Below, one piece after another: positions 35,211 through 45,839 of a stretch of DNA of 64,000 bases. Under the pieces are notes generated by a model. It saw only the letters and a list, made by a program, of their open reading frames with translations. It was not told the origin of the DNA and ran no database searches. Source of the DNA: Calcarisporiella thermophila CBS 279.70 (Eukaryota > Calcarisporiellomycota); NCBI RefSeq assembly GCF_041956535.1, contig NW_027192231.1:21488-85487 (forward strand), read 5' to 3'. Both the position numbers and the translations under genes were made by a program. How positions within the stretch are numbered: position 1 is the first letter of the stretch; each line of letters starts with the position of its first letter.

Positions 35211-36797
35211 ATGAATTTCACGGCAACATTTCCACAAACACTCCCAATGCTCCGCGAGCATTCCCTTCCAATCTATTTCCCCTCCACCGCTGCAACCCCC
35301 ACAACCACCTCTGTCCCCTCTGCATCCTCCACCACCAGCCATTTCGCCTCTTCTTCTCCAGCATCTACACCCACTCTTCCAAGCGGCCCCTTCGAATCCT
35401 CCTCCAACATCGAGTTCAAACCCACTTTCTATAATCCTTTTGAAATCAAGCATAGGCGACGGACTAGCAAATCACAATTCCGCATACTTGAGCGCGCCTT
35501 CCATGACAATCCAAAACCAAACAATGCCGTTAGACGCGAACTGGCCTCTAAGTTGCACATGACCCCGCGGAACGTGCAGATATGGTTCCAGAATCGCCGC
35601 GCAAAAGCAAAGAAGACCTCCGAACGGCCCGGTGATAATGGTGACGACGGCGGCGGCGGCGGCGGCGGCGGCGGTGACGGTTGCGACGACGGAGGAAAGA
35701 AGCCACTCGCACAACAGCAACAGGAATCCTCCAGCGGAAGCGAGTTGGACGGTGAGGGGACGGGTTCGTGTGATTTCCTGGCTCGTGAGGGCGGGGAGAA
35801 AGTGGCCAGTGCACGAAGGCTAGTGCGGTCGAGGACGCTGGACGAAATCTCGAACTTGCCGGCCATTACCATTACCCCGATGGGTCACACCAAATCACTG
35901 GGCCTAGAGGCCGAGCGGGAGCTTGGCGGTGGAGAGAACGGAAGGAGAAAAAGAGGTGGCGACCTGCTCAAACTGGACATTCCGCAGCCATCCTCCTTCT
36001 CGCAACGGTCGAGCCATCCGTCTCAAACACAAGCGCAACCGCAACCTCAATTGCCGTCGCATACACAGTCACAGCAGCAGTCACAGTCGCAACCTCTGCC
36101 ATCATTCGATCAACGTCCACCCAATGAGGTCCTGAATATGGCCATGCGCTCCATGGCTGCCGGATGCACATGGATGGACATGACAGCGCTTGAGGAGTAC
36201 GCCATATATCCAATGCCATCTTTCACCGAGCAGCTTTCACCTCTCTCCGCCACCTCCCCCACCTCTACCCCCACCTCGGCCACCGAGTTCTCAACGGCTA
36301 TGGACCCGCGTACTCTCGAGGTGCATGCCATGGCTCGTCGCAACTCGTGTCCAACCGAGTTCATCACGTCTTTTTTCAACATGGGCTTTAACTCCTCCAC
36401 CGCCCCCTCCCACCCAGCTTCCTCCGTGCCGCCCGTTGTGACGGAGTCCGCTGGCGAGGAGAAGTTGGCAACGATTGCAGAGGACTCGTGCTATCCCACG
36501 ATGCACGGAGGCCTCACCCAGTTTCTAGAGGAGCCCAGCCAGACGAAACGTCGCTTCTCTGAGCCTCAGTCCCGCCTCATCGCTGAAGGGGGAACCTATT
36601 TCCAGCCCACCTCTACCTCCCACCTCTACGAACCATCAGCCCAAGCCCCTGCGTCCGGACCAGTGGACGAGAACGAAACTCCTGTCTCGGCCCCCCTTCC
36701 CCATCTCCTCAACACCCCATTGGCATATGCATCCTTGCCCCCTCACATGGTTCGCAGTCACAAGGTGAACTCTCCGATTTGGCAACGCCAGCATTGA
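35211..36797 (+). CDS. Homeodomain transcription factor
   Basis: 528 aa from the ATG at 35211 (frame is open to a TTG at 35184), single exon. The homeodomain lies at about 81-140: HRRRTSKSQFRILERAF, the RRELASKLHMTPRNVQIWF helix and the invariant WFQNRRAKAKK recognition helix. Before it is a Pro/Ser/Thr-rich tail; after it a polyglycine run encoded by (GGC)n at about 35648-35672, then a Gln/Ser/Pro-rich stretch and Ser/Thr-rich regions typical of fungal activation domains. The spacing is that of typical 60-residue homeodomains, not TALE mating-type factors. It resembles the non-mating homeodomain group (Pho2/Yox1/Pah1-like). Targets unknown. The very long leader suggests translational or complex transcriptional control. 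Confidence 0.9.
   Translation: MNFTATFPQTLPMLREHSLPIYFPSTAATPTTTSVPSASSTTSHFASSSPASTPTLPSGPFESSSNIEFKPTFYNPFEIKHRRRTSKSQFRILERAFHDNPKPNNAVRRELASKLHMTPRNVQIWFQNRRAKAKKTSERPGDNGDDGGGGGGGGGDGCDDGGKKPLAQQQQESSSGSELDGEGTGSCDFLAREGGEKVASARRLVRSRTLDEISNLPAITITPMGHTKSLGLEAERELGGGENGRRKRGGDLLKLDIPQPSSFSQRSSHPSQTQAQPQPQLPSHTQSQQQSQSQPLPSFDQRPPNEVLNMAMRSMAAGCTWMDMTALEEYAIYPMPSFTEQLSPLSATSPTSTPTSATEFSTAMDPRTLEVHAMARRNSCPTEFITSFFNMGFNSSTAPSHPASSVPPVVTESAGEEKLATIAEDSCYPTMHGGLTQFLEEPSQTKRRFSEPQSRLIAEGGTYFQPTSTSHLYEPSAQAPASGPVDENETPVSAPLPHLLNTPLAYASLPPHMVRSHKVNSPIWQRQH
35648..35672. repeat. GGC trinucleotide run inside the homeobox gene
   Basis: About eight GGC units coding for the polyglycine tract directly after the homeodomain; likely length-variable. 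Confidence 0.75.
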
Positions 36798-37460
36798 TCC
36801 CTCCCTTTCCCTCACTGGTAATCACATAACTTTATCCTATTTTATCGTATTAAATACTCTCTCTCTCTCGAAATGCGGAAACGAAAGAGGTTGAGTGTAC
36901 GCGGGAGGAAAAAATTTATTCTTTTGTTTCTTGTATCTTTCGTATCTTGTTTCTCGTATCTCTCCCTCCGTCTTTTTCTGTATTCTATTTCCTTTTTTAA
37001 TTATCTTAAGTAACTTTTTTATTTTAACAAAAGTTCTTCGATTAGGCTAAAAAATTTGATATGATTCCTCTAGTATTAAATTATTATAAAGGTGGAGCAG
37101 TGCTGAGATTCCTTGTATGAGTTCCTAAGTGAAATAAAAATTTATAGTCGACGAGGACTAACCTGAATTTCAATCTCGGTGGCGAAGGAGTGTTTAGGAT
37201 GCTGCGTCATTCAGTTGCGTGGTAAGCTCTAACTCAAGGAGAGGGGACAGGTGCCAGTGTGAGATACCTTTTCATTTGCTCCGTCTAGATTAGCACAAAT
37301 ATACTTTCTAGAAGTGGCGCAGACTTTCTATTGGATTTAAATGAGAGTGAAATGTTTTATTTTTATAACGAGTTAAACTAAGTTATTATATCCCCTCCCT
37401 TCCTGGTATAATCTAAACTAATTTAAACTTCTCTTCCTCCGCCCCCCGCCTCCTCTATCG
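36798..37460. other. Intergenic, no gene seen
   Basis: Homeobox 3' flank followed by the PGAP4-like promoter; a short CT microsatellite lies near 36860. Confidence 0.5.
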
Positions 37461-39145
37461 ATGCTGAGAATGCTAACACCACGCCGTTTGGCGGCGTTCC
37501 GTGCCGATCCCAAGCATCGCCTCGCTATCCGTCTCTTTACATTCCTCATCTTCAGTGCATTTTCACTTCTCATAGTACTATACATTCTCTTTTCCTCCAC
37601 ACCATACACCCTATTCCACCGTAGAAAACCAAACGTCACACGGGGATCGAGGCGGATGCACGAAGGGCTCCGGTTCCTCGAAAGCGATGACTGGATCTTC
37701 AGCGGAAGCGAGCGCATTCCCACCTACCATCCTCTGCCACCTGAAAAATCTCTCCCGACCACCGCTGTTCCCGCCCATCCCCGGATCCGGGATGTTGATA
37801 TATGTGTTGTGGTGGTCACGGTATTCCGGAAGCACAAGCAGTATCTCGAATACGCTATCGGATCGGTGCTTGATACCCTAAGTGCCAGCGAGAGAGAAAA
37901 ATTCCATCTGGCTCTGTTCGTAGCCGACCCCGATCCGGGGCGGACGCTACGACATGCGGCAAGGCACAACATCACTAGACTGGTAGATACAGTATTTACA
38001 TACCCCTGTAACCATACAATGAGTGTCGATGGTGTCCCAGATGGCTACAAAATTGCCTGTGAAGAGGAAAAACTTCGACCGGCCTCCTCAATTCCCGACT
38101 CCCAGGAAGGAGCCAAGGTATTCCACAGAATGCGAACACTAGATATCCGCAACAACCACGATGCATGGGTCACTAAGGAGATTTTCGATTACGCTATGGT
38201 TACTCGGTACTGCCTCGAGGAAACTAACGCCCCTTGGTGCCTGGTCCTTGAAGACGACGTGGTGGCATCCGAGGGATGGGCCCCTGCACTGAGAAGCGCT
38301 TTGAAAGAGGTGGAGCGATATGAGCGCGGAGAACTGCGCGAACCCACTGGACTCTTGCAAGGGTGGCCGTATCCATCATCGGCCAAACCACAGAGGCCTA
38401 CCCGAAAAGCTAAGTCGGCGGGTGAGATTAAGAAGCAAGGAAATAAGTGGATTTATCTGCGCCTCTTCTACACGGAGCACCTAATGGGCTTTGGCTCCGA
38501 GGACCAGGACACCGTGGTTGTGCTCGGCTATGCCGCACTGGTGAGCATGTGTGTGGGCTTCCTATGCCAGCAGTGGCTGAAGGCTTCTCCGATGCGGGCT
38601 CGGATTTGGTGGGCTCGACCCTACAATCGTCTCGCCTTGCTGGCTTGCTGCGCGACTATCGTCGGGTTTATTGTGCTTATTCCTTACTCGTATGGAAAAC
38701 AGGTAAATACTCCAGCCGCACACTAATGATAATGGAATGGACTTCTTGAGGCGTATGGGTTTTTTATCTTTTGACGCGGGATCTTTATGTTCAAATGCAA
38801 GGCAGTTGGAATGGCATGCTAACCCCACTATACCCTCGATAGAATCTCTTTACCCAGAAGCCCGGCCTCACCACCCGGCTTTTTAACGTGTGCTGCACAC
38901 CATCTTTGCTCTATCCACGTAGCGTCCTCCCCGCCCTCTCCAACCACCTACTGCAGGTGGCAGCCAATGACACCAACAAAGAGCCACTTGATTTCCTAAT
39001 TGAAACCTACGCTGAGGAGCAGAATCTCGCGAGGCTGACCTGGGTCCCCAGTCTTTTCCAGCATGTTGGCTTTTTAAGCAGTAAAGTAAGCGACGACCTA
39101 AGAACCGCATTCTATAGCTTAAGCTTTGAACGCCAGGGGCGTTGA
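37461..39145 (+). CDS. PGAP4: PGAP4-like GPI-anchor side-chain glycosyltransferase
   Basis: Exons 37461-38702 and 38858-39145 (155-bp intron) give 509 aa. An N-terminal membrane anchor is at about 25-47. The glycosyltransferase domain carries ICVVVVTVFRKHKQYLEYAIGS, WCLVLEDDVVASEGW (acidic EDD metal motif at about 269), and KWIYLRLFYTEHLMGF. Two more hydrophobic segments (about 350-370 and 390-410) interrupt the domain, and the second exon supplies NVCCTPSLLYPRS and LFQHVGFLSS, which close the fold. This split domain with inserted tandem membrane segments is the hallmark of PGAP4 (TMEM246), the Golgi enzyme adding GalNAc to GPI anchors. Sugar donor in fungi is not known to me. Confidence 0.87.
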
Positions 39146-39524
39146 GGGGCGCATCCTAGATCTCATTTATTGTACGAAGTTTTTTCAAGTGTATTCATGG
39201 CATTCTATTTTACCATCTCTTATAACAAATGCTATTGTTATTCATATTTATAACATTTTTATGTGATAATGATCCACGGCAAGCTCACAACAACGCATCT
39301 AGTTCTAGAGGGATAAACTTCATTGAAGACGAAGATTACGAAGGTGGGGATGGTTCAGAGCGACACAATATTTTCAGTTAATGAGTGGTGGAGCAACAAG
39401 GGGTGGGGGTGAAGGGAGTGGAGAACCGCGGTTGAACACACGCGGAACCCCTTGAACACAGTATTCTAGAATAAAAGATGATTAAATGACAAATTCAAGG
39501 CTCGATCCATCAGCATATTGAACA
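39146..39524. other. Intergenic, no gene seen
   Basis: Contains the 3' flanks of the PGAP4-like gene (+) and of the convergent ORF at 39525 (-). Confidence 0.5.
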
Positions 39525-40031
39525 TCATAATTTAACATGAAATTTCATGGCCTCTTTTGTTCTCTTCCTCGTGTTTCCACGCGACATTACCGAGGACCCA
39601 GCCGAGTTCATTGGATCGTATTTGAGGGTACCTTGCGATCGGTTCTCTCGCTTCCTATTGGATTCATCCTTTGATGGATTTCCTCTGCTGCCCTTCTGAT
39701 GTATTTTCTCATGAGAATACTCGTTAGAATGACCAACATTAACGGGATTCATGCGCACGGAATTATCGCTCTGCGGGCAGCATGGATTCACTAGCACCTT
39801 GCGAGTCCGCCCTAGCCGCTTAGTGATGCTGCTCTGGCCAGATTCCTGATTGATGCGATGTAGAGCTGGGGATTTTGTTTGCACAGGGGCCGGGTTGAGG
39901 CGGGCATGGATGGGAGTGGATGCGGTGTCGAGGCTTGAGGAAATGCGTCGCTTCCTTTGTTGCTGGGTGTCAGTCACTATGGAACGAATCTTGTGTTTGC
40001 GGTCGTAGTGAAGATGGATTTGCACCGTCAT
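39525..40031 (-). CDS. Hypothetical basic, disordered protein (168 aa)
   Basis: I do not recognise it. The ORF starts with an ATG, and the first 20 residues (MTVQIHLHYDRKHKIRS...) look folded; the rest is hydrophilic, rich in Arg, Lys, Ser and Asn, with no hydrophobic core, and likely disordered. Basic clusters QRKRRIS and NTRKRTKEA could be nuclear localisation signals. It lies convergent to the PGAP4-like gene and divergent from the lipase gene. It could be a real small nuclear protein or a chance ORF in a moderately GC-rich stretch. Confidence 0.4.
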   Translation of the reverse strand: MTVQIHLHYDRKHKIRSIVTDTQQQRKRRISSSLDTASTPIHARLNPAPVQTKSPALHRINQESGQSSITKRLGRTRKVLVNPCCPQSDNSVRMNPVNVGHSNEYSHEKIHQKGSRGNPSKDESNRKRENRSQGTLKYDPMNSAGSSVMSRGNTRKRTKEAMKFHVKL

Positions 40032-40850
40032 TTGCAGGCGAGCTTGTCAAGCAAAACTATGAGAAAGGGTTGTGGAATCGAGGTGAGCTAGCTGAAATAT
40101 AGACAAGGGAATCCTAGTACTTTCTTCCATCATTAGCGCCAAATGCAGTTTAATATACGATTTTATCTCCGACAAGGGATTTCATTAGTCTCCAATAGGG
40201 CCCTGTGTGTTGCGTGGCAAATTTTCGTTTGAATAGATGGGGAATGCAGAGGCAGATAGCAATGGCATTTAGGAAAATGGATCTAATCTACGCCGGATTC
40301 ACTCCTGAATTGTCTGGTGTTGAATGGAACCTGGAGGGCTCCTTTCCGACATCAAGGCCTTGTGTAATTACGAGGCTATTGAGAATCTTCTAGGCCACAA
40401 AATCTTGAGTTATTCATTGCAAATTGAAGGTCCAATTTGAAAAGAAATCTGATCAACTGCCTGCAAATGCGATGAAAACGACGCCAAAATTGGCTGTATT
40501 TAGTATATACGTGAATGGATTGAAGCTTTCCAAGTCTACGGTTACCAGAGCATTAGCTTCGGCATCCCTCTGGATTTTAGAGAAATATAGCTAGGATCAA
40601 GAAGGAGAGCTCAACTCAATCCTGTTTGGAAGACTATGGAGAGGAGGGTTCCTTAAGGCTTGGTTTGAAGCATATGCGAATATCAGAGTTACGCATTGAG
40701 TGCGATATCCAATTTTGTCGATTTGTATTAGGGCCAAGGACAATATCCCCGAAAATCTCCTACGTTTTCTACCCAGCTCCTTGGCCCGAAAGTACTCCAT
40801 CCCCATCTTTAGCTTTGTGTTTGTTTTGTTTCTTCTATACCTATCGACCC
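40032..40850. other. Intergenic, no gene seen
   Basis: Between the basic ORF (-) and the lipase (+). The lipase frame is open upstream to 40626, but this extension has no signal-peptide logic and is not used. Confidence 0.5.
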
Positions 40851-42064
40851 ATGCACTTGTCTCTCACCCTTTATTTCATTTTTTCACTCCTTGCCTCCAG
40901 CATCAGGGTAGGTGCCACCGGTCTTCGTAGAGGAAATTTCGGAGCCTTCTGGACGGAGCTTGTCGATTCCATCACAAGACTTTACAATCCTAAGCTGAAC
41001 AGCCAAGTCAAGCTATCTCTTCTGGAGCCCGACAATTCCATCCTCTTCCCCAATTTTACCCCAGATCCATCTCCAGCCGGTAACTATCTCCGCAATGCTC
41101 TCGCCTCGATCCCGACCTCCGGCCACTATTACCTCACCCAGCCGCAGCTCTATGCTCTCCAAAAATATGCAAAGCTGGCCGCAATATCCCACTGCAAGGA
41201 CCTTCGGCCGGGTCCGTTTTCCTGCAGAGCGTTCTGTGAGGATTTCCACAACGTATCCACCATTCAGCAGGTGTGGGACACCGAGTCCGAAACGAGAGGT
41301 TATATTGCGCGGGATGACGCGCGACGCACCCTTGTCGTCTCATTCAGCGGTGCTAATACCTGGATGGCTAAGTTGTACGATGTTACTGCTGTGAAGATGC
41401 CGTATCCACACGCGGGCATTAGTCGGATGGAAATTCACACGGGTGAGTGACAAGATCGCAAGTGGGAACGAACATAAATCTGGTTTGGCTGACCTCGTTT
41501 TCTAGGACTGGTGACGGCCTACTCCATTTTCCGTGAGGGCATACTGTCCACCATTGTCGACCAGCTCCATCGCTACCCCGACTATGCCGTAGAGCTGATT
41601 GGATATAGCATGGGCGCCGCCTTCAGTATCATGTTAGCTATTGACCTCTTCGAAACATACCCAAACTTCGATTCCAAGCGGGTTGCCGTCGTCACCTTTG
41701 GTGAGATGCGGTTTGGAAATAGAGAATATGCAGACTACGTCGACTCTTACGGGGTACTCATAAAGCGCATCGTGAACAAGCGAGACTGTTTCCCAAATGT
41801 ACTGAAGATGTCTCAAGGTTATCGTGTAAGCATAAACGCTTATCTCTTAAAGATTAACACTTGTAGCCGGTCATTCTTATTCTACCCGTGTAATTCTCCT
41901 TATAGCATCATTCACAAGAGCTGTGGGTAAAGCCAGGGCCTGGGATTGAAACCATGACATGCGAAGGGCAGGAGGATCCTCAGTGCTCCAATTCAATTTC
42001 TTTTTCTGAATCGGACTACAAGGATCATTTCGTGTACTATGGCATCGATATGCGAGCATGTTGA
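40851..42064 (+). CDS. Secreted class 3 (fungal-type) lipase
   Basis: Exons 40851-41442, 41506-41825 and 41906-42064 total 1071 bp, giving 356 aa. The ATG at 40851 starts a signal peptide (MHLSLTLYFIFSLLASS). The alpha/beta-hydrolase domain of the lipase_3 family follows: the YIARDDARRTLVVSFSGA strand, the nucleophile Ser232 in LIGYSMGAA, Asp291 in VNKRDCFPNV and the His305/His306 pair in YRHHSQELWV. This is the full Ser-Asp-His triad in the usual order and spacing of Rhizomucor-type triacylglycerol lipases and feruloyl esterases. The third intron-exon join falls exactly before the catalytic His. Two late cysteine pairs probably form disulfides. Substrate could be triglyceride or another ester. 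Confidence 0.9.
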
Positions 42065-42404
42065 AATATTATTTAATGTATTTCCTGTCACCTTTCTTTC
42101 TAGTTGTAATGCTTCTAACTTAATTATCGAGAGAGGATTCATGTTAACTAAAGCTTCATGAGAAAGGTAAAATGATTTGGCTACAAGCAGAGGTGTCAGA
42201 GGGGAGTCGTTAGCTAGGCTTGTCGGGGCATTGTTACTTATACATATAGATAAATTGAGTTATTCCAGGGATGGATATATGTAGCTGTTGTAATCACCTA
42301 GGATTGAAATCCGTCATCGGTGTGACGTTTCGTGTAGTATTTTCTGATATTAGACATTTTGAAAATACAATAGCCATACTCTTTTTCCCGTCTTTTCACT
42401 CATA
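42065..42404. other. Intergenic, no gene seen
   Basis: Lipase 3' flank and YSH1 promoter; no distinct motif. Confidence 0.5.
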
Positions 42405-45340
42405 ATGGGGAGCAAGAAACGCAAGGCGGAACTCGAAATTCCCATTGCCGATGAAAACGAAGAGAGTTTTCTTCGTATTACGCCTTTGGGTGCAGGTAAC
42501 GAGGTGGGTCGATCGTGTATCGTCATGGAGTATAAAGGCAAAACAGTCATGGTACAGTATCATGTTTCGAATTTTCTCATTTCTTTTCTTCGATCTTTTC
42601 TCCTATTGCGATGGCGAGAGCCACTGTATCCCCTTCAACCTAATAAAAGAGTCCTGTTACTGATATATCTTTTCAATTCTCTTCATATAATCGTGTTAAA
42701 ACATACATCAGCTCGATGCTGGCATTCACCCAGCCTACAACGGGTTAGCGGGCCTTCCCTTCTACGATGAGGTCGATCCTACCAGTGTGGATGTATTATT
42801 AATCACACAGTAAGTTCTGCCACTAATTCACGAGAGAAAATCCGGTTGTCGTTAAATATCCCGTAGTTTTCACTTAGATCATGCTGCATCGCTGCCCTAT
42901 TTTATGGAGAAGGTAGGAAAATGCAAGGCGCATTCCACGTATCCATTGAGAAGAGCCATGGATTGATTTGATTTCTATTTTCTTCTTAGACAATGTTCAA
43001 AGGTCGTGTCTTCATGACCCATCCCACCAAGGCCATCTATAAATGGATGCTTTCGGATTACGTTCGAGTGAGGTGCGTCATTTGCTGATCCGTTAGATAT
43101 GTGTGGTTCATCGCTTTATTTATTTCTATTGTAGCACACTCTCTGTCGAAGAGCAGCTCTACACGGAGCAGGATCTTCTCAGCAGCTGGGAAAAAATCGA
43201 GGCCGTCGATTATCATGAAGAAATTGAGGTGGACGGGATTCGCTTCACTGCATATAACGCTGGCCACGTCTTAGGAGCAGCTATGTTTCTGATTGAAATT
43301 GCCGGCGTCAAAGTCCTATATACAGGCGATTATTCTCGAGAGGAGGACCGCCACTTAATGGCAGCAGAAAAACCAAGTGTACAGCCGGATGTTTTGATTA
43401 CAGAGTCCACCTATGGTGTGCAAAGTCACGAACCGCGTTTGGAAAAAGAGGCACGATTAACAGGTGTGGCATAGAAAGTGGAGGATAAAGGCGAAATATT
43501 GAAAACTAAATATGTTCTCCAACAATAATAATGATAGGGCTGGTGCGTGATATTGTTCAAAGAGGGGGTCGCTGCCTCATGCCAGTATTCGCTCTGGGGC
43601 GCGCACAAGAACTCCTTCTCATCCTCGACGAGTACTGGGAGGCTCACCAAGAGCTCGAACCAATTCCAATCTATTATGCATCCTCTCTGGCTAAAAAATG
43701 TATGGCCGTATACCAGACCTATATCAATATGATGAATACTCGAATCCAGAAACAGTTTGCGGTGAGCAACCCCTTTGTGTTTAAGCATATCAGCAATCTG
43801 AAAAACATGGACCACTTTGACGACACAGGACCCTGTGTCATGATTGCAAGCCCAGGAATGTTACAGGTATGTTGAGCGTTGTATTTTCCCGTTCGACTCT
43901 GGTTGTGAACGTTTATTTCGTATATTAGAGTGGATTGTCAAGGGAGTTATTTGAGAGATGGGCTCCGAACAAGAAAAATGGGTTGATCATACCTGGGTAT
44001 TGCGTGGAGGGTACTCTAGCACGGGTCAGTATCTCTGTTTGGTCCATCCTGTTGTTGCAGACCGTGCTAACACCATCTTTTCTCTTTTACAGGACGTCCT
44101 CAATGAACCCTCAGAGTTCACGTCTCTAACTGGCGCCAAGATTCCTTTGCGGTGTTCCGTAGACTACATCTCCTTTAGCGCCCACGTGGATTATACTCAA
44201 AACTCACAATTTATTGCCGAGGTGCGGGCGCCCCACGTCATCCTTGTCCACGGCGAGGCCAACACCATGCACCGATTGCGCAATGCATTGCAGAGCAAGT
44301 TTGCTGAAAGCGAGGACCCCACGAAGATCTACACGCCCAAAAACTGCGAGACGGTGCGACTTCATTTCCGCGGAGAGAAAATGGCGCGCACCGTTGGAGG
44401 GCTTGCAGCGCGATATCCCGTGGAAGGACAGCTATTGGAAGGAGTACTTGTGAGCAAAGATTACCGCTTTAGCGTGCTCAAGGCCGAGGAATTGCCTGAG
44501 TTTACTAGCGGGTTGCAGACCGCCGTGATGGTGCAACGGCAGCGGATATGGTACACGGGAGGGTGGCCTCTATTACGGTACCATTTGGAGCAGATGTTTG
44601 GGGCAGTGGATGAGAATTTCAAGGGGTTTGATGGCGATGCAGTGAAGGAAAAAGAGGGTAAAATGGCCAAGAGAAGGATGCGGGTATTTGAAACAGTAGC
44701 CATTGAGGAGGCAAACAAGAATGAGCTGATCCTCGAGTGGGAAGGCAATTCTATGAACGATATGGTGGCAGATTCAGTCGTAGCCGTTGTGCTGAGCATC
44801 GAGAGTAGTCCCGCTAGTGTCAAACTTACAACCAAACCATGCTCGCACGAACACGACCATGTGAAGGATGAGGTAGAGGAGGAACTAAAAGGCGAAGTGG
44901 AAGTGAAGGAAAAGAAAGAGGAGCACGTGGAGGAAGCCGCGCCAGTGTACGATGGCGATGACAAATCAGAGGAAGAATCTGTCGATGATGACAATATAGA
45001 TAAGGAGGCTAGCGAATTAAAGGATGAAGGGGAAGATAAAAAAGGGCAGGGGGCGGAAGACGAAGAGGAGGCCGAGAGAGATGAGGAGGAACAAAACGTT
45101 CGGGAAGTGATGGAAGATATGGCACGGTTCTTCGAGCAACAGTTTGGGCAAGTTGAAGTCGATCAGGCCACGAGCACAATACGTATCCTGGTGGATGGAC
45201 AAGAGGCGCGCGTGGATTGCCGTAAATTCAAGGTAGAATGTGAATATGATATACTGCGGGGGAGAGCCACAAATGTGATGCAGCGAGTTAGGATGATAAA
45301 GCGGTCCCTGAGCAGAGACCAACTAGTCGAATGTTCTTAA
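42405..45340 (+). CDS. YSH1: CPSF73/Ysh1 endonuclease of mRNA 3'-end processing
   Basis: Eight exons: 42405-42551, 42712-42809, 42867-42912, 42990-43072, 43135-43463, 43538-43866, 43929-44024 and 44093-45340; sum 2376 bp, giving 791 aa. The metallo-beta-lactamase domain shows [17 protein letters not shown], the signature [11 protein letters not shown] (H82, H84, D86, H87), [13 protein letters not shown] and [13 protein letters not shown]; the beta-CASP part has [23 protein letters not shown] and [11 protein letters not shown]. The C-terminal domain that binds CPSF100 follows. This is the subunit that cuts pre-mRNA at the poly(A) site. All metal ligands are present. The C-terminal domain carries a strongly acidic Glu/Asp/Lys insertion at about 625-710 before a conserved final segment. 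Confidence 0.96.
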
Positions 45341-45839
45341 AATTTGTAGCTTGCATTTTCTTGTACTATTCTCAATAAAAATAAACACACCTGGAATGCT
45401 TTGAGAATGGTTTATATTCCGCATCAAATCTAAGAGTATATTGATTGATATGCCAACCAATTTTACTCAAACATCCCAAGTTCCTCTGGGGTTTATTGTT
45501 CTAAGAAACAGCTTAGTTTAGTTCTATGAACAACAATACTAAGCCGAATGCAACACTGCGGCTTACCCACACTGCATAGGATTTATAAGGACTATAAAGA
45601 TCAGGTAATTTTAATGATAATGGCATGAACTAACGTGATTTCCTTTCTTAACCATTTGCATTAAAGCTTCGAATGTTAATTTTTCAATTTGGCTTTATTG
45701 TATTTTTTATTTTGGTTGAGTAGGTTATTTTTTTTAGATCCTATCGCGTTAGTGGTCGTATAAACTTTTAAAAAGCTGTACGTCGCTTTTTTATTTCTGT
45801 CAGTTATACTTCATACTTACCCTAAGTGAGCAGTTAACA
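45341..45839. other. Intergenic, no gene seen
   Basis: YSH1 3' flank (AATAAAAATAAA near 45375 is a plausible poly(A) signal) and the region before the gag-like ORF. No long terminal repeat was found by eye. Confidence 0.45.

Noticed and set aside
35429-36506. Several long ORFs opposite and out of frame in the homeobox gene
   Set aside because: They are shadows caused by high GC and trinucleotide runs; the homeodomain frame explains the region.
40626-40850. Longer lipase N-terminus
   Set aside because: The extension has no conserved sequence, while the ATG at 40851 directly begins a signal peptide, as expected for a secreted lipase.
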